Shown here in pieces: positions 47,209 through 55,848 of a stretch of DNA of 64,000 nt. The stretch is from Flavobacterium ajazii (GTDB taxonomy: Bacteria; Bacteroidota; Bacteroidia; Flavobacteriales; Flavobacteriaceae). The stretch lies in NCBI RefSeq assembly GCF_010614725.1, contig NZ_JAAEHL010000009.1:62001-126000 (forward strand), written 5' to 3'. The position numbers and the translations under genes are program-made. The notes beneath the pieces were generated by a model. That model did not search any database, had not been told where the DNA came from, and saw only the letters and a program-made list of their open reading frames with translations. Each line of letters starts with the position of its first letter. Within the stretch, counting starts at the first letter, position 1.

Positions 47209-47868
47209 TTAGTCCATTAGATCGAACACCCCAAAAGAAGATGCTGTATGAAAATTTGGGGTTTCCGTTTCGGGGTTAATCCAGGTAATCCAGACAGGCT
47301 CAAAATTGGTATTATCCTTAGAATTGTATTTGGCCCTAAAAACACCTGTTTCTATTTTATTGTCTTTAATCAAATTTAATTTGTTTAAAGAATCTACACT
47401 AATAGCCCCTTCTACAATAAAACTACTTTCGCTTTTTGATGATTTAACCATAATATCATCCTTTGGCCAATTCCAGTTAAAATCGAATTTTTTATTTGGA
47501 TAAGCTATAAAATCCATTATTCTTGCCTGAGTATCAATCTCTAAACAGTAGTATGGATTTAATGTCTCATCGGGTCTGAAAAAAAGCTCAACCCTATCAG
47601 AGTTATTGATACTGTCCGCTGTATCATCTGTTTTGTCAATATGAATTTGCGCATCAAAAACAGTAAAACAAAAAAAGAAATGGATTCCATCCCATAAAGC
47701 CCTAAATTCAATTTTAGAAGGTTCCTGTGAATCCCATGGAGAAATGAAATTCGTTAAAACTTCTGATCTCCCCCAGGCAGCACTCTCCCCTTTTCCTGTA
47801 ATTTTTAATTCGCCATTCTCAATAAGACGTACTTTATAAGTATTACTTTCCTTTTCCATAATGCCCAT
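47209..47868 (-). CDS. CBM9-like carbohydrate-binding protein without signal peptide
   Basis: The 219-residue beta-sandwich resembles the carbohydrate-binding family 9-like domain: FRALWDGIHFFFCFTVFD, SDRVELFFRP, YYCLEIDTQARIMDF and FRAKYN...WITWINPE. There is no signal peptide, lipobox or membrane segment, so it appears cytoplasmic, which is unusual for a glycan-binding fold. A start at the second Met (47859) is also possible. The gene converges on lacI with 5 bp between stops, and its promoter carries a LacI-type operator directly against the -7 box. Function unknown; it might bind an intracellular sugar or act as an enzyme subunit. Confidence 0.7.
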   Translation of the reverse strand: MGIMEKESNTYKVRLIENGELKITGKGESAAWGRSEVLTNFISPWDSQEPSKIEFRALWDGIHFFFCFTVFDAQIHIDKTDDTADSINNSDRVELFFRPDETLNPYYCLEIDTQARIMDFIAYPNKKFDFNWNWPKDDIMVKSSKSESSFIVEGAISVDSLNKLNLIKDNKIETGVFRAKYNSKDNTNFEPVWITWINPETETPNFHTASSFGVFDLMD

Positions 47869-47904
47869 TTTATTCTATAGAATTCTATGTTGATTTATAT
47901 TTCA

Positions 47905-47912
47905 CAAATATA
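47905..47912 (-). promoter_or_regulatory. -7 box of the CBM9-like gene
   Basis: TATATTTG on the minus strand (47912-47905) fits TAnnTTTG. Predicted start near 47898, leader about 30 nt. Confidence 0.5.
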
Positions 47913-47928
47913 GTGTGCTCGAGAACAT
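47913..47928. promoter_or_regulatory. LacI-type operator at the CBM9-like gene
   Basis: GTGTGCTCGAGAACAT abuts the -7 box. This position, inside the core promoter, would block RNA polymerase when occupied. Confidence 0.7.
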
Positions 47929-48227
47929 TTTTAGTACAATTCCTTGTTTTTTTTATAGTGTCTCGTTATTTTTGCCTCTTAAAAAGCTAAAAAACATAGT
48001 ATTTAAAAATTTAAACCACTAATAATAAGTGTGTTAAATGAAATTATTTGGTTTTTAATTTTATTACAGGCTCTTGTTTTTTTTCAAAAAGTTTAAAATC
48101 TTCTTTCCGATTTAAAATTTACTTTAAACAGAAAGAAATAATTTAAAAACAGCGCAACATAATCATCGACAACAACAACATCAATAACCAGCAAACACAA
48201 TTTATTTTAATTCAAAAATTACAAATC
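47929..48227. other. Intergenic region before the mutase gene
   Basis: About 300 bp of AT-rich sequence with no gene visible. It must contain the promoter of the rightward mutase gene. I see no second LacI-type palindrome here. Confidence 0.4.
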
Positions 48228-49601
48228 ATGACTTTAATAAAATCCATCTCGGGAATAAGAGGAACCATTGGCGGAGCTTCAGGAAATGGCTTTACACCAA
48301 ACGACATTGTGTCTTTTACAGCAGCTTTTGGTTATTGGCTGAAAACAAAAGACACAGCAACCAAAAAAATAGTAATTGGCCGTGATGCCCGAATTTCGGG
48401 AGAAACAGTTTCTAAAATTGTAAGCGGTACTTTGCAGCTGATGGGACTGGATGTTGTTGATTTAGGATTGTCTACCACTCCAACCGTAGAAATGGCAGTA
48501 GTTGCCGAAAAAGCCCTTGGCGGTGTCATATTAACAGCCAGCCATAATCCGAAAGAATGGAATGCTTTAAAATTATTGAACGAAAAAGGCGAATTTATTT
48601 CAGCCAAAGATATAACCTTCATTTTAGAAAGCATAGAAGCTGAAGATTATCAGTATGCCGATGTAGATAATTTAGGCAGTTACACCATAAACAATGATTA
48701 TTTCAATTATCATATTGAAACTATTAAAGACTTGCCTCTGATTAACACTGAAGCAATCAGTAAAAGAAAATTTAAAGTCGCTGTTGATGCGGTCAATTCA
48801 ACCGGAGGAATTGCGGTTCCTATGCTATTAAACAGTCTGGGAATTGATCAAATTGAATTATTGCATTGTGATCCTACAGGTAAATTTGCACATAATCCAG
48901 AGCCGCTTACAGAAAACCTGACCGATTTAATCAAAAAAATGAAGGAAGGCAATTTTGATATTGGTATTGCCGTAGATCCTGATGTAGACAGATTGGTTGT
49001 AATTTGTGAAAACGGTGAACCCTTTAATGAAGAATATACTTTGGTAGCTGTTTCGGATTATGTTTTATCTCACCAAAAAGGAAATACGGTTTCTAACTTA
49101 TCCTCTACCCGTGCTCTAAAGGATATTACGGAAGCACGAGGCGGAAAATATTACAGTGCTGCTGTTGGAGAAGTAAATGTTGTCGAAAAAATGAAGGAAG
49201 TGAATGCCATAATTGGCGGTGAAGGAAACGGCGGCGTGATCTATCCTGAACTACATTATGGAAGGGATGCTTTAGTTGGAATCGGATTTTTATTAAGCTA
49301 TATGGCTGAATCAGGTCTTTCATTATCAGCACTGAAAGACAAATTTCCGTTGTATTTTATGTACAAACACAAAATAGATCTTCCGGACAATTTATCTATG
49401 GAAACCATTTTGGAAAAAGTATTGAATAAATATTCCAATTACACAATTAACACTATAGACGGTATCAAAATCGAAATGGACAACAGCTGGGTTCATCTGA
49501 GAAAATCGAATACAGAGGCTATTTTACGTGTTTATTCAGAAGCTAATACTTTTGACCAAGCTAAAGCAATTGCTTTAGAAATTAGTGATTTGGTGGTTTG
49601 A
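48228..49601 (+). CDS. glmM: Phosphoglucosamine/phosphohexosamine mutase
   Basis: The 457-residue four-domain alpha-D-phosphohexomutase has the catalytic-serine loop TASHNPKEWNALK (the Ser takes the phosphate), the metal loop DPDVDRL, the sugar-specificity loop GGEGNGGV and the phosphate-binding RKSNTEAILRVYSE. It interconverts the 1- and 6-phosphates of glucosamine, and related enzymes accept GlcNAc-P. It is a usual housekeeping gene for UDP-GlcNAc synthesis, but its place beside the HexNAc operon would also fit conversion of GlcNAc-1-P to GlcNAc-6-P. A terminator follows. Confidence 0.85.
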   Translation: MTLIKSISGIRGTIGGASGNGFTPNDIVSFTAAFGYWLKTKDTATKKIVIGRDARISGETVSKIVSGTLQLMGLDVVDLGLSTTPTVEMAVVAEKALGGVILTASHNPKEWNALKLLNEKGEFISAKDITFILESIEAEDYQYADVDNLGSYTINNDYFNYHIETIKDLPLINTEAISKRKFKVAVDAVNSTGGIAVPMLLNSLGIDQIELLHCDPTGKFAHNPEPLTENLTDLIKKMKEGNFDIGIAVDPDVDRLVVICENGEPFNEEYTLVAVSDYVLSHQKGNTVSNLSSTRALKDITEARGGKYYSAAVGEVNVVEKMKEVNAIIGGEGNGGVIYPELHYGRDALVGIGFLLSYMAESGLSLSALKDKFPLYFMYKHKIDLPDNLSMETILEKVLNKYSNYTINTIDGIKIEMDNSWVHLRKSNTEAILRVYSEANTFDQAKAIALEISDLVV

Positions 49602-49644
49602 TTTTTTTAGTTATTCTCAGAATAGTCACGTAGAATTAAAGTCT

Positions 49645-49675
49645 AAAAGCTTCAGAGAAAATCTGAAGCTTTTTT
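49645..49675 (+). terminator. Intrinsic terminator after glmM
   Basis: AAAAGCTTCAGA (49645-49656) and TCTGAAGCTTTTTT (49662-49675) form a 12-bp stem with a T-run. The region from here to 49990 holds no gene that I support; an AGAATATTCT word occurs twice near 49780-49800. Confidence 0.8.
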
Positions 49676-49990
49676 ATTTTATGAATCCGGCAAAAATTGC
49701 AGATATAAAGTCAAAAAATATTGTTCAATACCAAAGTTTTTGGATAAAAAATATCGAAAAAAAGCCATAAAAATAAAAGAATATTCTTTCAAAAAGAATA
49801 TTCTTTAAAATTTTTATTTTTTTTTCGTTTTATAAAAAAGAAAAAAACTTCCCTGGCTCTTTTTCTCATGCAAAAAACAACAAATTATTAATCAATCCAA
49901 TACATCTTAAAAAAACGTAATTCATTAACATTTTTTCATTTCTAAAAATGATATTCTCAGGATAATCGAAACAGTTTATTGAAAAAATAA

Positions 49991-50022
49991 TTTTGTCTAT
50001 TCTAAAATTAATTGCACCTTTG
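49991..50022 (+). promoter_or_regulatory. Promoter of the tRNA-Glu gene
   Basis: TTTTG (49991-49995), 19 bp, CACCTTTG (50015-50022). The TTTG core and spacing fit the Bacteroidota pattern. Confidence 0.45.
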
Positions 50023-50040
50023 CACCACAATAACAAAGCA

Positions 50041-50112
50041 GGTCCGTTCGTCTATCGGTTAGGACGCCAGGTTTTCATCCTGGTAAGGGGGGTTCGATTC
50101 CCCCACGGACTA
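50041..50112 (+). tRNA. tRNA-Glu (anticodon TTC)
   Basis: A cloverleaf can be drawn: acceptor GGTCCGT pairs with ACGGACT; anticodon stem CCAGG/CCTGG with loop TTTTCAT gives anticodon TTC; T-arm GGGGG-TTCGATT-CCCCC. The CCA end is not encoded. It reads glutamate codons GAA and GAG. Confidence 0.95.
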
Positions 50113-50123
50113 CTTACTAAGAC

Positions 50124-50153
50124 AAAAGCTTCAGAGAAATCTGAAGCTTTTTT
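50124..50153 (+). terminator. Intrinsic terminator after tRNA-Glu
   Basis: AAAAGCTTCAGA (50124-50135) and TCTGAAGCTTTTTT (50140-50153): the same stem as the glmM terminator, with a loop one base shorter. The following 250 bp to the sigma factor gene contains no gene that I can see. Confidence 0.8.
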
Positions 50154-50408
50154 GTTTAGATTATATCACAAAGAGCTTAACCTGCAACATTGATTTAAAA
50201 TTCAATTCAAAAGAAAAAACATAAATAGCGGTTACAAGCCACACAGCAGTACATTAAGACTTTTTCAATAAGTTGAATTTAACAAAATAATCGCCATTAT
50301 TTCCCCCAAAATCTTCAAAATGATATGAAATATTCGAAAGATTCTCCAATTGACTGATAAAAGTCATAGATTTGCCATTAAATACCAATAAGCAATTTTA
50401 TTCCTTAA

Positions 50409-50954
50409 ATGGAGAATACCACAGAAGATATTTTATTATGGCAACAGATCAAAAAAGGCGACATTAACGCCTTTGAAAAGCTGTATGATATCTATGCTGA
50501 TGTTCTGCTTACTTTTGCTTTACAATATACTAACGAAGAATCTTTTGCCAAAGATGCTATTCATGATGTCTTTCTTGACATTTATAAGTATCGAACAGGT
50601 CTTGCCGAAAGTGTAAACGTAAAATCTTATCTCTTTAAAATTACGCAGCGAAATGTTTTAAAAAAACACAAAGCTTCACAGAAAATATTCTCTTTAAGCA
50701 CTGATTACGATTCTGTTATATTAAAAGAACTTTCTTTTGAAGAAATTTTAATCGAAGAAGAAAACACACTGGAGCGGAATTCAAAACTGGCTTTTGCCAT
50801 GGAAGAACTTACCGAAAAACAGCGTACAGCCTTATTCTACAGATTCAATGAAGACAAACCTTATGAAGAAATTGCTTCAATTTTAGACATCTCTGTCGAA
50901 TCTTCCAGAACACTGATATACAGATGTTTGAAAGAACTTCGAAAAAAACTTTAA
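50409..50954 (+). CDS. ECF RNA polymerase sigma factor
   Basis: The 181-residue protein has sigma-70 region 2 (about 20-90: INAFEKLYDIYADVLLTFAL...AKDAIHDVFLDIYKY) and region 4 (about 125-178: LTEKQRTALFYRFNEDKPYEEIASILDISVESSRTLIYRCL). It belongs to the FecI-like group expanded in Bacteroidota. It is expected to be held by the adjacent FecR-type anti-sigma factor and released by a signal from the STN-bearing SusC receptor, then to transcribe that receptor operon. Confidence 0.9.
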   Translation: MENTTEDILLWQQIKKGDINAFEKLYDIYADVLLTFALQYTNEESFAKDAIHDVFLDIYKYRTGLAESVNVKSYLFKITQRNVLKKHKASQKIFSLSTDYDSVILKELSFEEILIEEENTLERNSKLAFAMEELTEKQRTALFYRFNEDKPYEEIASILDISVESSRTLIYRCLKELRKKL

Positions 50955-51031
50955 AAAAACGTTATTTTTTTGTCTATGTTTTTGACTTTAGGTTCTCTAA
51001 GTAATTATAGAGAATCTAAAAGAAAAATATT

Positions 51032-52090
51032 TTGTACCCAAATTTCAAAATTTTACCAAAAGAAACCAAAGCAGATTTAAAAGCAAAAATTGCAGAAAGT
51101 ATTGCTTTGGAAAAGAAACGAACCCGACGTAAAAAGCTTTATGTGTTTTCATCGAGTGCTGCAGCTGTATTTTGCCTGTTTTTTGGACTTGTCACAATTT
51201 TTAAGCAAAAGTCACAGTCAGTAGAAATAAATGCGATTGAGGAGTTTGCAAAGAATACTGCTAATGAAGGTTCTTTTGAAAAAAGCAACAAAGTTCAATT
51301 AGTACTGTCAAATCAGGAGGCTGTAACGGTTGGAGACAGTACAACAATTGCTTATGATGCTTCAGGAAATAAAATTAATGTAAACAACAAACAGATTCAA
51401 CAGGAAATTTCTAAAAAATCTCAATACAATACAGTTTTAGTTCCTTACGGCAAACGAGCACAGCTTAGCCTCGCAGACGGAACTCAGGTTTGGCTTAATT
51501 CAGGATCTAAGTTAATTTATCCGACTTCTTTTGATGCCGAAACCAGAGAAGTATTTTTAGAAGGGGAAGGAATTTTTGATGTATCGCATAATGTTACAAA
51601 ACCATTCTTTGTAAGAGCTGCCAATAATTATAGTGTACGTGTACTGGGAACGCTTTTTAATGTGAGTTGTTATGCAAAAGATGCAAAAGTTTCTACTGCC
51701 CTGTTAAGAGGAAAAGTAAAAGTTGCATATGCTAAAAAAGGCTTTTTTAAGACCGATAGCATTCAGACCATTCTTAAACCTGGAATGATTGCATCTTTAG
51801 ACAAAAAAAGAGAAACAATCAAAACAATTGCGCAGGATGTAGAACCTTTATTTTCCTGGAGAAAAGGATATTATGAATTTTCAGAAGAAAGACTTCCATC
51901 AGTATTGGAAAAGTTAACCCGATATTACAATGTTGATTTTGTTTTGAATAAAAAAATAAGCCCGAACGAAACCTATTCCGGGGCTTTTAAACTGAATGAT
52001 GATTTAGATAAAGTAGTTGAAACATTAGAAGCTACAACAGGTTTTGAATTCGTTTATAACGAAGCCGCCAGAGAAATAACTATTAACTAA
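51032..52090 (+). CDS. FecR-family anti-sigma factor
   Basis: The protein has 352 residues. An in-frame TAA lies 15 bp upstream and no ATG is available, so the start is the TTG at 51032. A short basic cytoplasmic part is followed by one membrane helix (about 37-60), a FecR domain (about 130-235: VPYGKRAQLSLADGTQVWLNSGS...GEGIFDV) and a DUF4974-like C-terminal domain (RKGYYEFSEERLPSVLEKLTRYY). It relays the receptor signal from periplasm to sigma factor. It lies 77 bp after the sigma gene. Confidence 0.88.
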   Translation: MYPNFKILPKETKADLKAKIAESIALEKKRTRRKKLYVFSSSAAAVFCLFFGLVTIFKQKSQSVEINAIEEFAKNTANEGSFEKSNKVQLVLSNQEAVTVGDSTTIAYDASGNKINVNNKQIQQEISKKSQYNTVLVPYGKRAQLSLADGTQVWLNSGSKLIYPTSFDAETREVFLEGEGIFDVSHNVTKPFFVRAANNYSVRVLGTLFNVSCYAKDAKVSTALLRGKVKVAYAKKGFFKTDSIQTILKPGMIASLDKKRETIKTIAQDVEPLFSWRKGYYEFSEERLPSVLEKLTRYYNVDFVLNKKISPNETYSGAFKLNDDLDKVVETLEATTGFEFVYNEAAREITIN

Positions 52091-52174
52091 TATTAACGAC
52101 AAAAAAACATAAATGCCTATGATTTAAATGAAAATTTGAAATAAACTAACATAACCCTACCAAAAACAAAAAAA

Positions 52175-52200
52175 CCAAAAGATGCTGGAACATCTTTTGG
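52175..52200 (+). promoter_or_regulatory. Hairpin between fecR and susC
   Basis: CCAAAAGATG (52175-52184) pairs with CATCTTTTGG (52191-52200), 6-nt loop. No T-run follows, so it may be a partial terminator or an mRNA processing element before the receptor operon. Confidence 0.5.
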
Positions 52201-52251
52201 CTATGTGAAATTTTAATTGCAGATGCAATTATTGATAACTAAAACAAAATT

Positions 52252-55200
52252 ATGAATAAAAATCATGATAAAGGCTTTCTATTGCCTAAAAAAATCATCA
52301 ACCTTACTTTTATTTTTTTTATGAGAGTATTCATTTTATCACTGTATTTAGGAATAACCAGTATTTATGCTCACAGTGTAGAAGCGCAAAATGAAATATC
52401 GGTAAAAGTACAGGGAGCTTCTCTGAAAACCCTTTTTACTACAATTCAGCAAAAAAGCGATTACGTCTTTTTTTATAATGATGATTTGCTGAATACCTCT
52501 AAAAAAGTGAGTATAAATCAATACAGTACTGTTCCGGAAATTTTAAATACAGCTTTAGCTAATACAGGCTTGACTTATACCATTATTGACAAGCAGATTG
52601 TAATTAAAAAAAGTAAAATTAAAACTTTATCAAACGAGCTGGAACCATATGAAATTAAAGGAACAGTAACCGATAAAAAAGGAAATCGTTTAATTGGGGT
52701 AAATGTTTTATTGGTAGGTACTCAAATTTGGGATGTAACCCGCGAAAAAGGGGATTACAGAATTGAAGTAATTGCTACAGACTCTCTTAGATTTTCCTAT
52801 TTAGGATATAAAACCAAAACACTGGCTGTTAAGGATAAAAAAGTGTTAAATGTAATATTGGAGCCTCAGGTTGAATTATTGAAAGATTTAGTTGTTGTAG
52901 CTTCAAACGGATATACAGATTTACCTAAAGAAAGAGCTACGGGATCATTTGGAGTTATTGGAGCGAAAGAACTGGCAGAAGTTCCAACCGTAGATATTCA
53001 GTCAAGAATTGAAGGGAAGATGGCTGGTGTAAAAGTAGATCCAAGAACAGGTTCTATAACGGTAAGAGGAACGAATAACTACAGTGGTTCGGGTAATCCT
53101 CTAATTGTGGTTGATGGTTTTCCGCAGACAGAAGCTTTTGCATTTAGTAAGAGAGGTGTGCCGGGATCATCTATTTTAAGTTATATGAATCCGGATGATG
53201 TAGAAAGTATCACGGTTTTAAAAGATGCAGCAGCTGCTGCAATTTGGGGATCTGCCGCTGCTAATGGTGTGATTGTGGTAGTCACTAAAAAAGGTAAAAG
53301 AGGTGAACCAGTAATCAGTTTCAATACTACTACTACTATTGGTGAGAAAATGGATTTGAGTAAACTTCGTGTTATGAACACAGCTCAATATGTTGATTAT
53401 GAGAAAGATTTAGTAAGTGGCGGGTTTATTGTAGATAATATTAATAGTTCGATTAGTTCGGGTTATGCAAAAAATCCAAGTGCAGCTCAGGAAATTATGT
53501 TCAGACAGCAAAGAGGTCAAATTTCCTTGTCAGAGCGCGATCAGTTATTAGATCAGTTGTCACAAAACGATAATTTGGGGCAGATTAACAGATATTTGTT
53601 AAAAAATTCACTGACAACACAATATGATTTGTCTATTAATGGAGGAACAGATAAAAGCACATATTATTTTTCTTTAGGCTACAATAATGATCAGGCAGCT
53701 ATGAGAAGTAACGATTCTCAGTCTTATAATCTGACACTTAATAATACGTTTCAGCTTAAGAGTTTTTTAAAATTAAATACGGGTGTAAACTACGTAAATT
53801 CAACTTTTCAGGTAAACAATACAGCAAATGAAGCATTATCTAATGTTTCGGATTTTGCTTTGCGTCCGTATGATATGATTGCTGATGAAAACGGAAATGG
53901 TATTGACCGTTATATTATTTTCAGGCCTGAAGTAGCTCAAAGCTACGAAGCAAAAGGATATTTGCCATGGACGTACAATTATTTAGATGAGTTAAACTAT
54001 TCTAATGTAGTAACAAAAGGGAACAATATAAGATTGAATGCCAGTTTGACAGCTACAGCTACCAAATGGTTAAATTTTGAGATCTCTGGTATGTATACCG
54101 CAATAGGAAATAAAACCAATTCGCTAAGTGAATTAGACAGTTATTATACACGAAACATGATTAATCTGGCTACTTCTGTTAGTTCGGCTGGTAAATTAGT
54201 TTACGGAATACCGGTAGGATCATATTTGTATAATACTCTATCAAATAGTGAATCTGTAAACATGCGTTTCCAAACCAATATCAATAAGAACTTTAATGAT
54301 AATAACAGCCTTCACTTTTTGGCCGGTGCTGAAACCAGAGATATAAAAGCAGAAGGATCCAGCCAAAGATATTATGGGTATAACTTAGACACAAATTCTT
54401 CCATAACAGTAAATCCAACAACCTATTACACGACTATTTATGGATGGCAAAGTATTATCGGTAGTTCCGATAACAGCATCAGTAAATCCCACGTGAGAAA
54501 TTTATCTTATTATGGATTAGGCTCTTATGATTTCATGAACAAATATCATATATCTGGAAGCGCACGTTTTGATGATGCCAATATAATTGGAGCTTCAAGA
54601 AGTGAGAGAGCAAAACCTTTTTGGTCTGTAGGAGGGAAATGGGATATTAACAAAGAATTTTTCTTAAGAAATGTTAACTGGCTAAATGACCTTGCATTGA
54701 GAGTTACTTATGGAGCAGGGGGAAGTACACCAACAGCAGGATTTGGTAGCACAAAACCGATTATAAGTGTAGGGTCAGTAGATTACAATACAAATTTACC
54801 AACTGCTTCTATTTCTATACCGCAAAATCCAAAAATGACATGGGAGAGAACCAAAACATTAAACTTTGGTTTAGATTATGGTTTCTTTAATAATCGTTTA
54901 CGTGGTTCTTTTGAATTTTATAAAAAGAAATCAGATAATATTATAGCCAATGTACCATTTAATCCAACTTACGGATGGTCTTATCTGAATTATAATGCAG
55001 CTTCATTAAAAGGACATGGTATTGATGCTACTTTGTCCGGAGTAATAGTGAACTCAGGTTTTAAATGGAACAGTACTTTTAATTTTGCATATAATACTAA
55101 TGAAGTTACAGATTCGCGTTATAAAGTGACAACAACCAATCAGTATTTAAGCGGGGGAGCAATGCTTGGAGAATCAATAGGAACAGTATATGCTTACAAT

Positions 55201-55830
55201 TGGGCTGGTTTAGATGCTACAGGTCAGTCAACCGTTTATAAAAAAGACGGAACAATTATAAATGCATCTCAGGGTATAACAAATATTGATAAAGATGATT
55301 TGAAAAAAATGGGAAATACATTTGCTCCTTATTTCGGAGGATTAATGAATGATTTTTCATACAATAATTTCAGATTAGGCGTTCAGATTACGTATTATGC
55401 TGGTCACGTATTTAGAAATCCGGTTCTGCAAAACTATCCTTCTTATTCAGGAGTTCAGTATGGTGCAGTAGCTAAAGATGAATTGATTGCACAAAGATGG
55501 AGACAAGCCGGAGATGAAGCGAATACAAATGTACCAGGGCTTACTAATATTAGTTACAATAGTTTAAACCGTTATCAAATGGCAGATATTAATGTGCTTC
55601 CTGCAGACAACATCAGATTACAGCAAATTTCATTAGGTTATAATGTTCCAAATAAATGGATAGAGAATACTTTTATTAAGTCATTGAGTTTCAATTTTGC
55701 GGCAAGAAACTTAGGTCTGTTATGGGTTAAAAATGATTTAGGTATTGATCCTCAATACTTATCAAGCAATAACTATAATACACTTCCGCCTCAACGTAAT
55801 TATACTTTACAGTTTAATTGTAGTTTTTAA
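52252..55830 (+). CDS. SusC/FecA-like TonB-dependent transporter with STN domain
   Basis: The 1192-residue protein has a long signal region (to about 46, SVEAQ). An STN domain at about 48-122 (EISVKVQGASLKTLFTTIQQ...IVIKKS) is typical of receptors that signal to FecR. It is followed by a CarboxypepD_reg-like domain, a plug with VLKDAAAAAIWGSAAANGVI, and a barrel ending LQFNCSF. It imports the substrate and also senses it. Downstream peptidases suggest the substrate is a peptide rather than a glycan, as with RagA-type transporters. Confidence 0.92.
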   Translation: MNKNHDKGFLLPKKIINLTFIFFMRVFILSLYLGITSIYAHSVEAQNEISVKVQGASLKTLFTTIQQKSDYVFFYNDDLLNTSKKVSINQYSTVPEILNTALANTGLTYTIIDKQIVIKKSKIKTLSNELEPYEIKGTVTDKKGNRLIGVNVLLVGTQIWDVTREKGDYRIEVIATDSLRFSYLGYKTKTLAVKDKKVLNVILEPQVELLKDLVVVASNGYTDLPKERATGSFGVIGAKELAEVPTVDIQSRIEGKMAGVKVDPRTGSITVRGTNNYSGSGNPLIVVDGFPQTEAFAFSKRGVPGSSILSYMNPDDVESITVLKDAAAAAIWGSAAANGVIVVVTKKGKRGEPVISFNTTTTIGEKMDLSKLRVMNTAQYVDYEKDLVSGGFIVDNINSSISSGYAKNPSAAQEIMFRQQRGQISLSERDQLLDQLSQNDNLGQINRYLLKNSLTTQYDLSINGGTDKSTYYFSLGYNNDQAAMRSNDSQSYNLTLNNTFQLKSFLKLNTGVNYVNSTFQVNNTANEALSNVSDFALRPYDMIADENGNGIDRYIIFRPEVAQSYEAKGYLPWTYNYLDELNYSNVVTKGNNIRLNASLTATATKWLNFEISGMYTAIGNKTNSLSELDSYYTRNMINLATSVSSAGKLVYGIPVGSYLYNTLSNSESVNMRFQTNINKNFNDNNSLHFLAGAETRDIKAEGSSQRYYGYNLDTNSSITVNPTTYYTTIYGWQSIIGSSDNSISKSHVRNLSYYGLGSYDFMNKYHISGSARFDDANIIGASRSERAKPFWSVGGKWDINKEFFLRNVNWLNDLALRVTYGAGGSTPTAGFGSTKPIISVGSVDYNTNLPTASISIPQNPKMTWERTKTLNFGLDYGFFNNRLRGSFEFYKKKSDNIIANVPFNPTYGWSYLNYNAASLKGHGIDATLSGVIVNSGFKWNSTFNFAYNTNEVTDSRYKVTTTNQYLSGGAMLGESIGTVYAYNWAGLDATGQSTVYKKDGTIINASQGITNIDKDDLKKMGNTFAPYFGGLMNDFSYNNFRLGVQITYYAGHVFRNPVLQNYPSYSGVQYGAVAKDELIAQRWRQAGDEANTNVPGLTNISYNSLNRYQMADINVLPADNIRLQQISLGYNVPNKWIENTFIKSLSFNFAARNLGLLWVKNDLGIDPQYLSSNNYNTLPPQRNYTLQFNCSF

Positions 55831-55848
55831 TTTAAAAAAATAAGACTT

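Noticed and set aside
49585..49770. Short open frame after glmM
   Set aside because: It overlaps the glmM end, runs through its terminator and has no start signal or recognisable protein.
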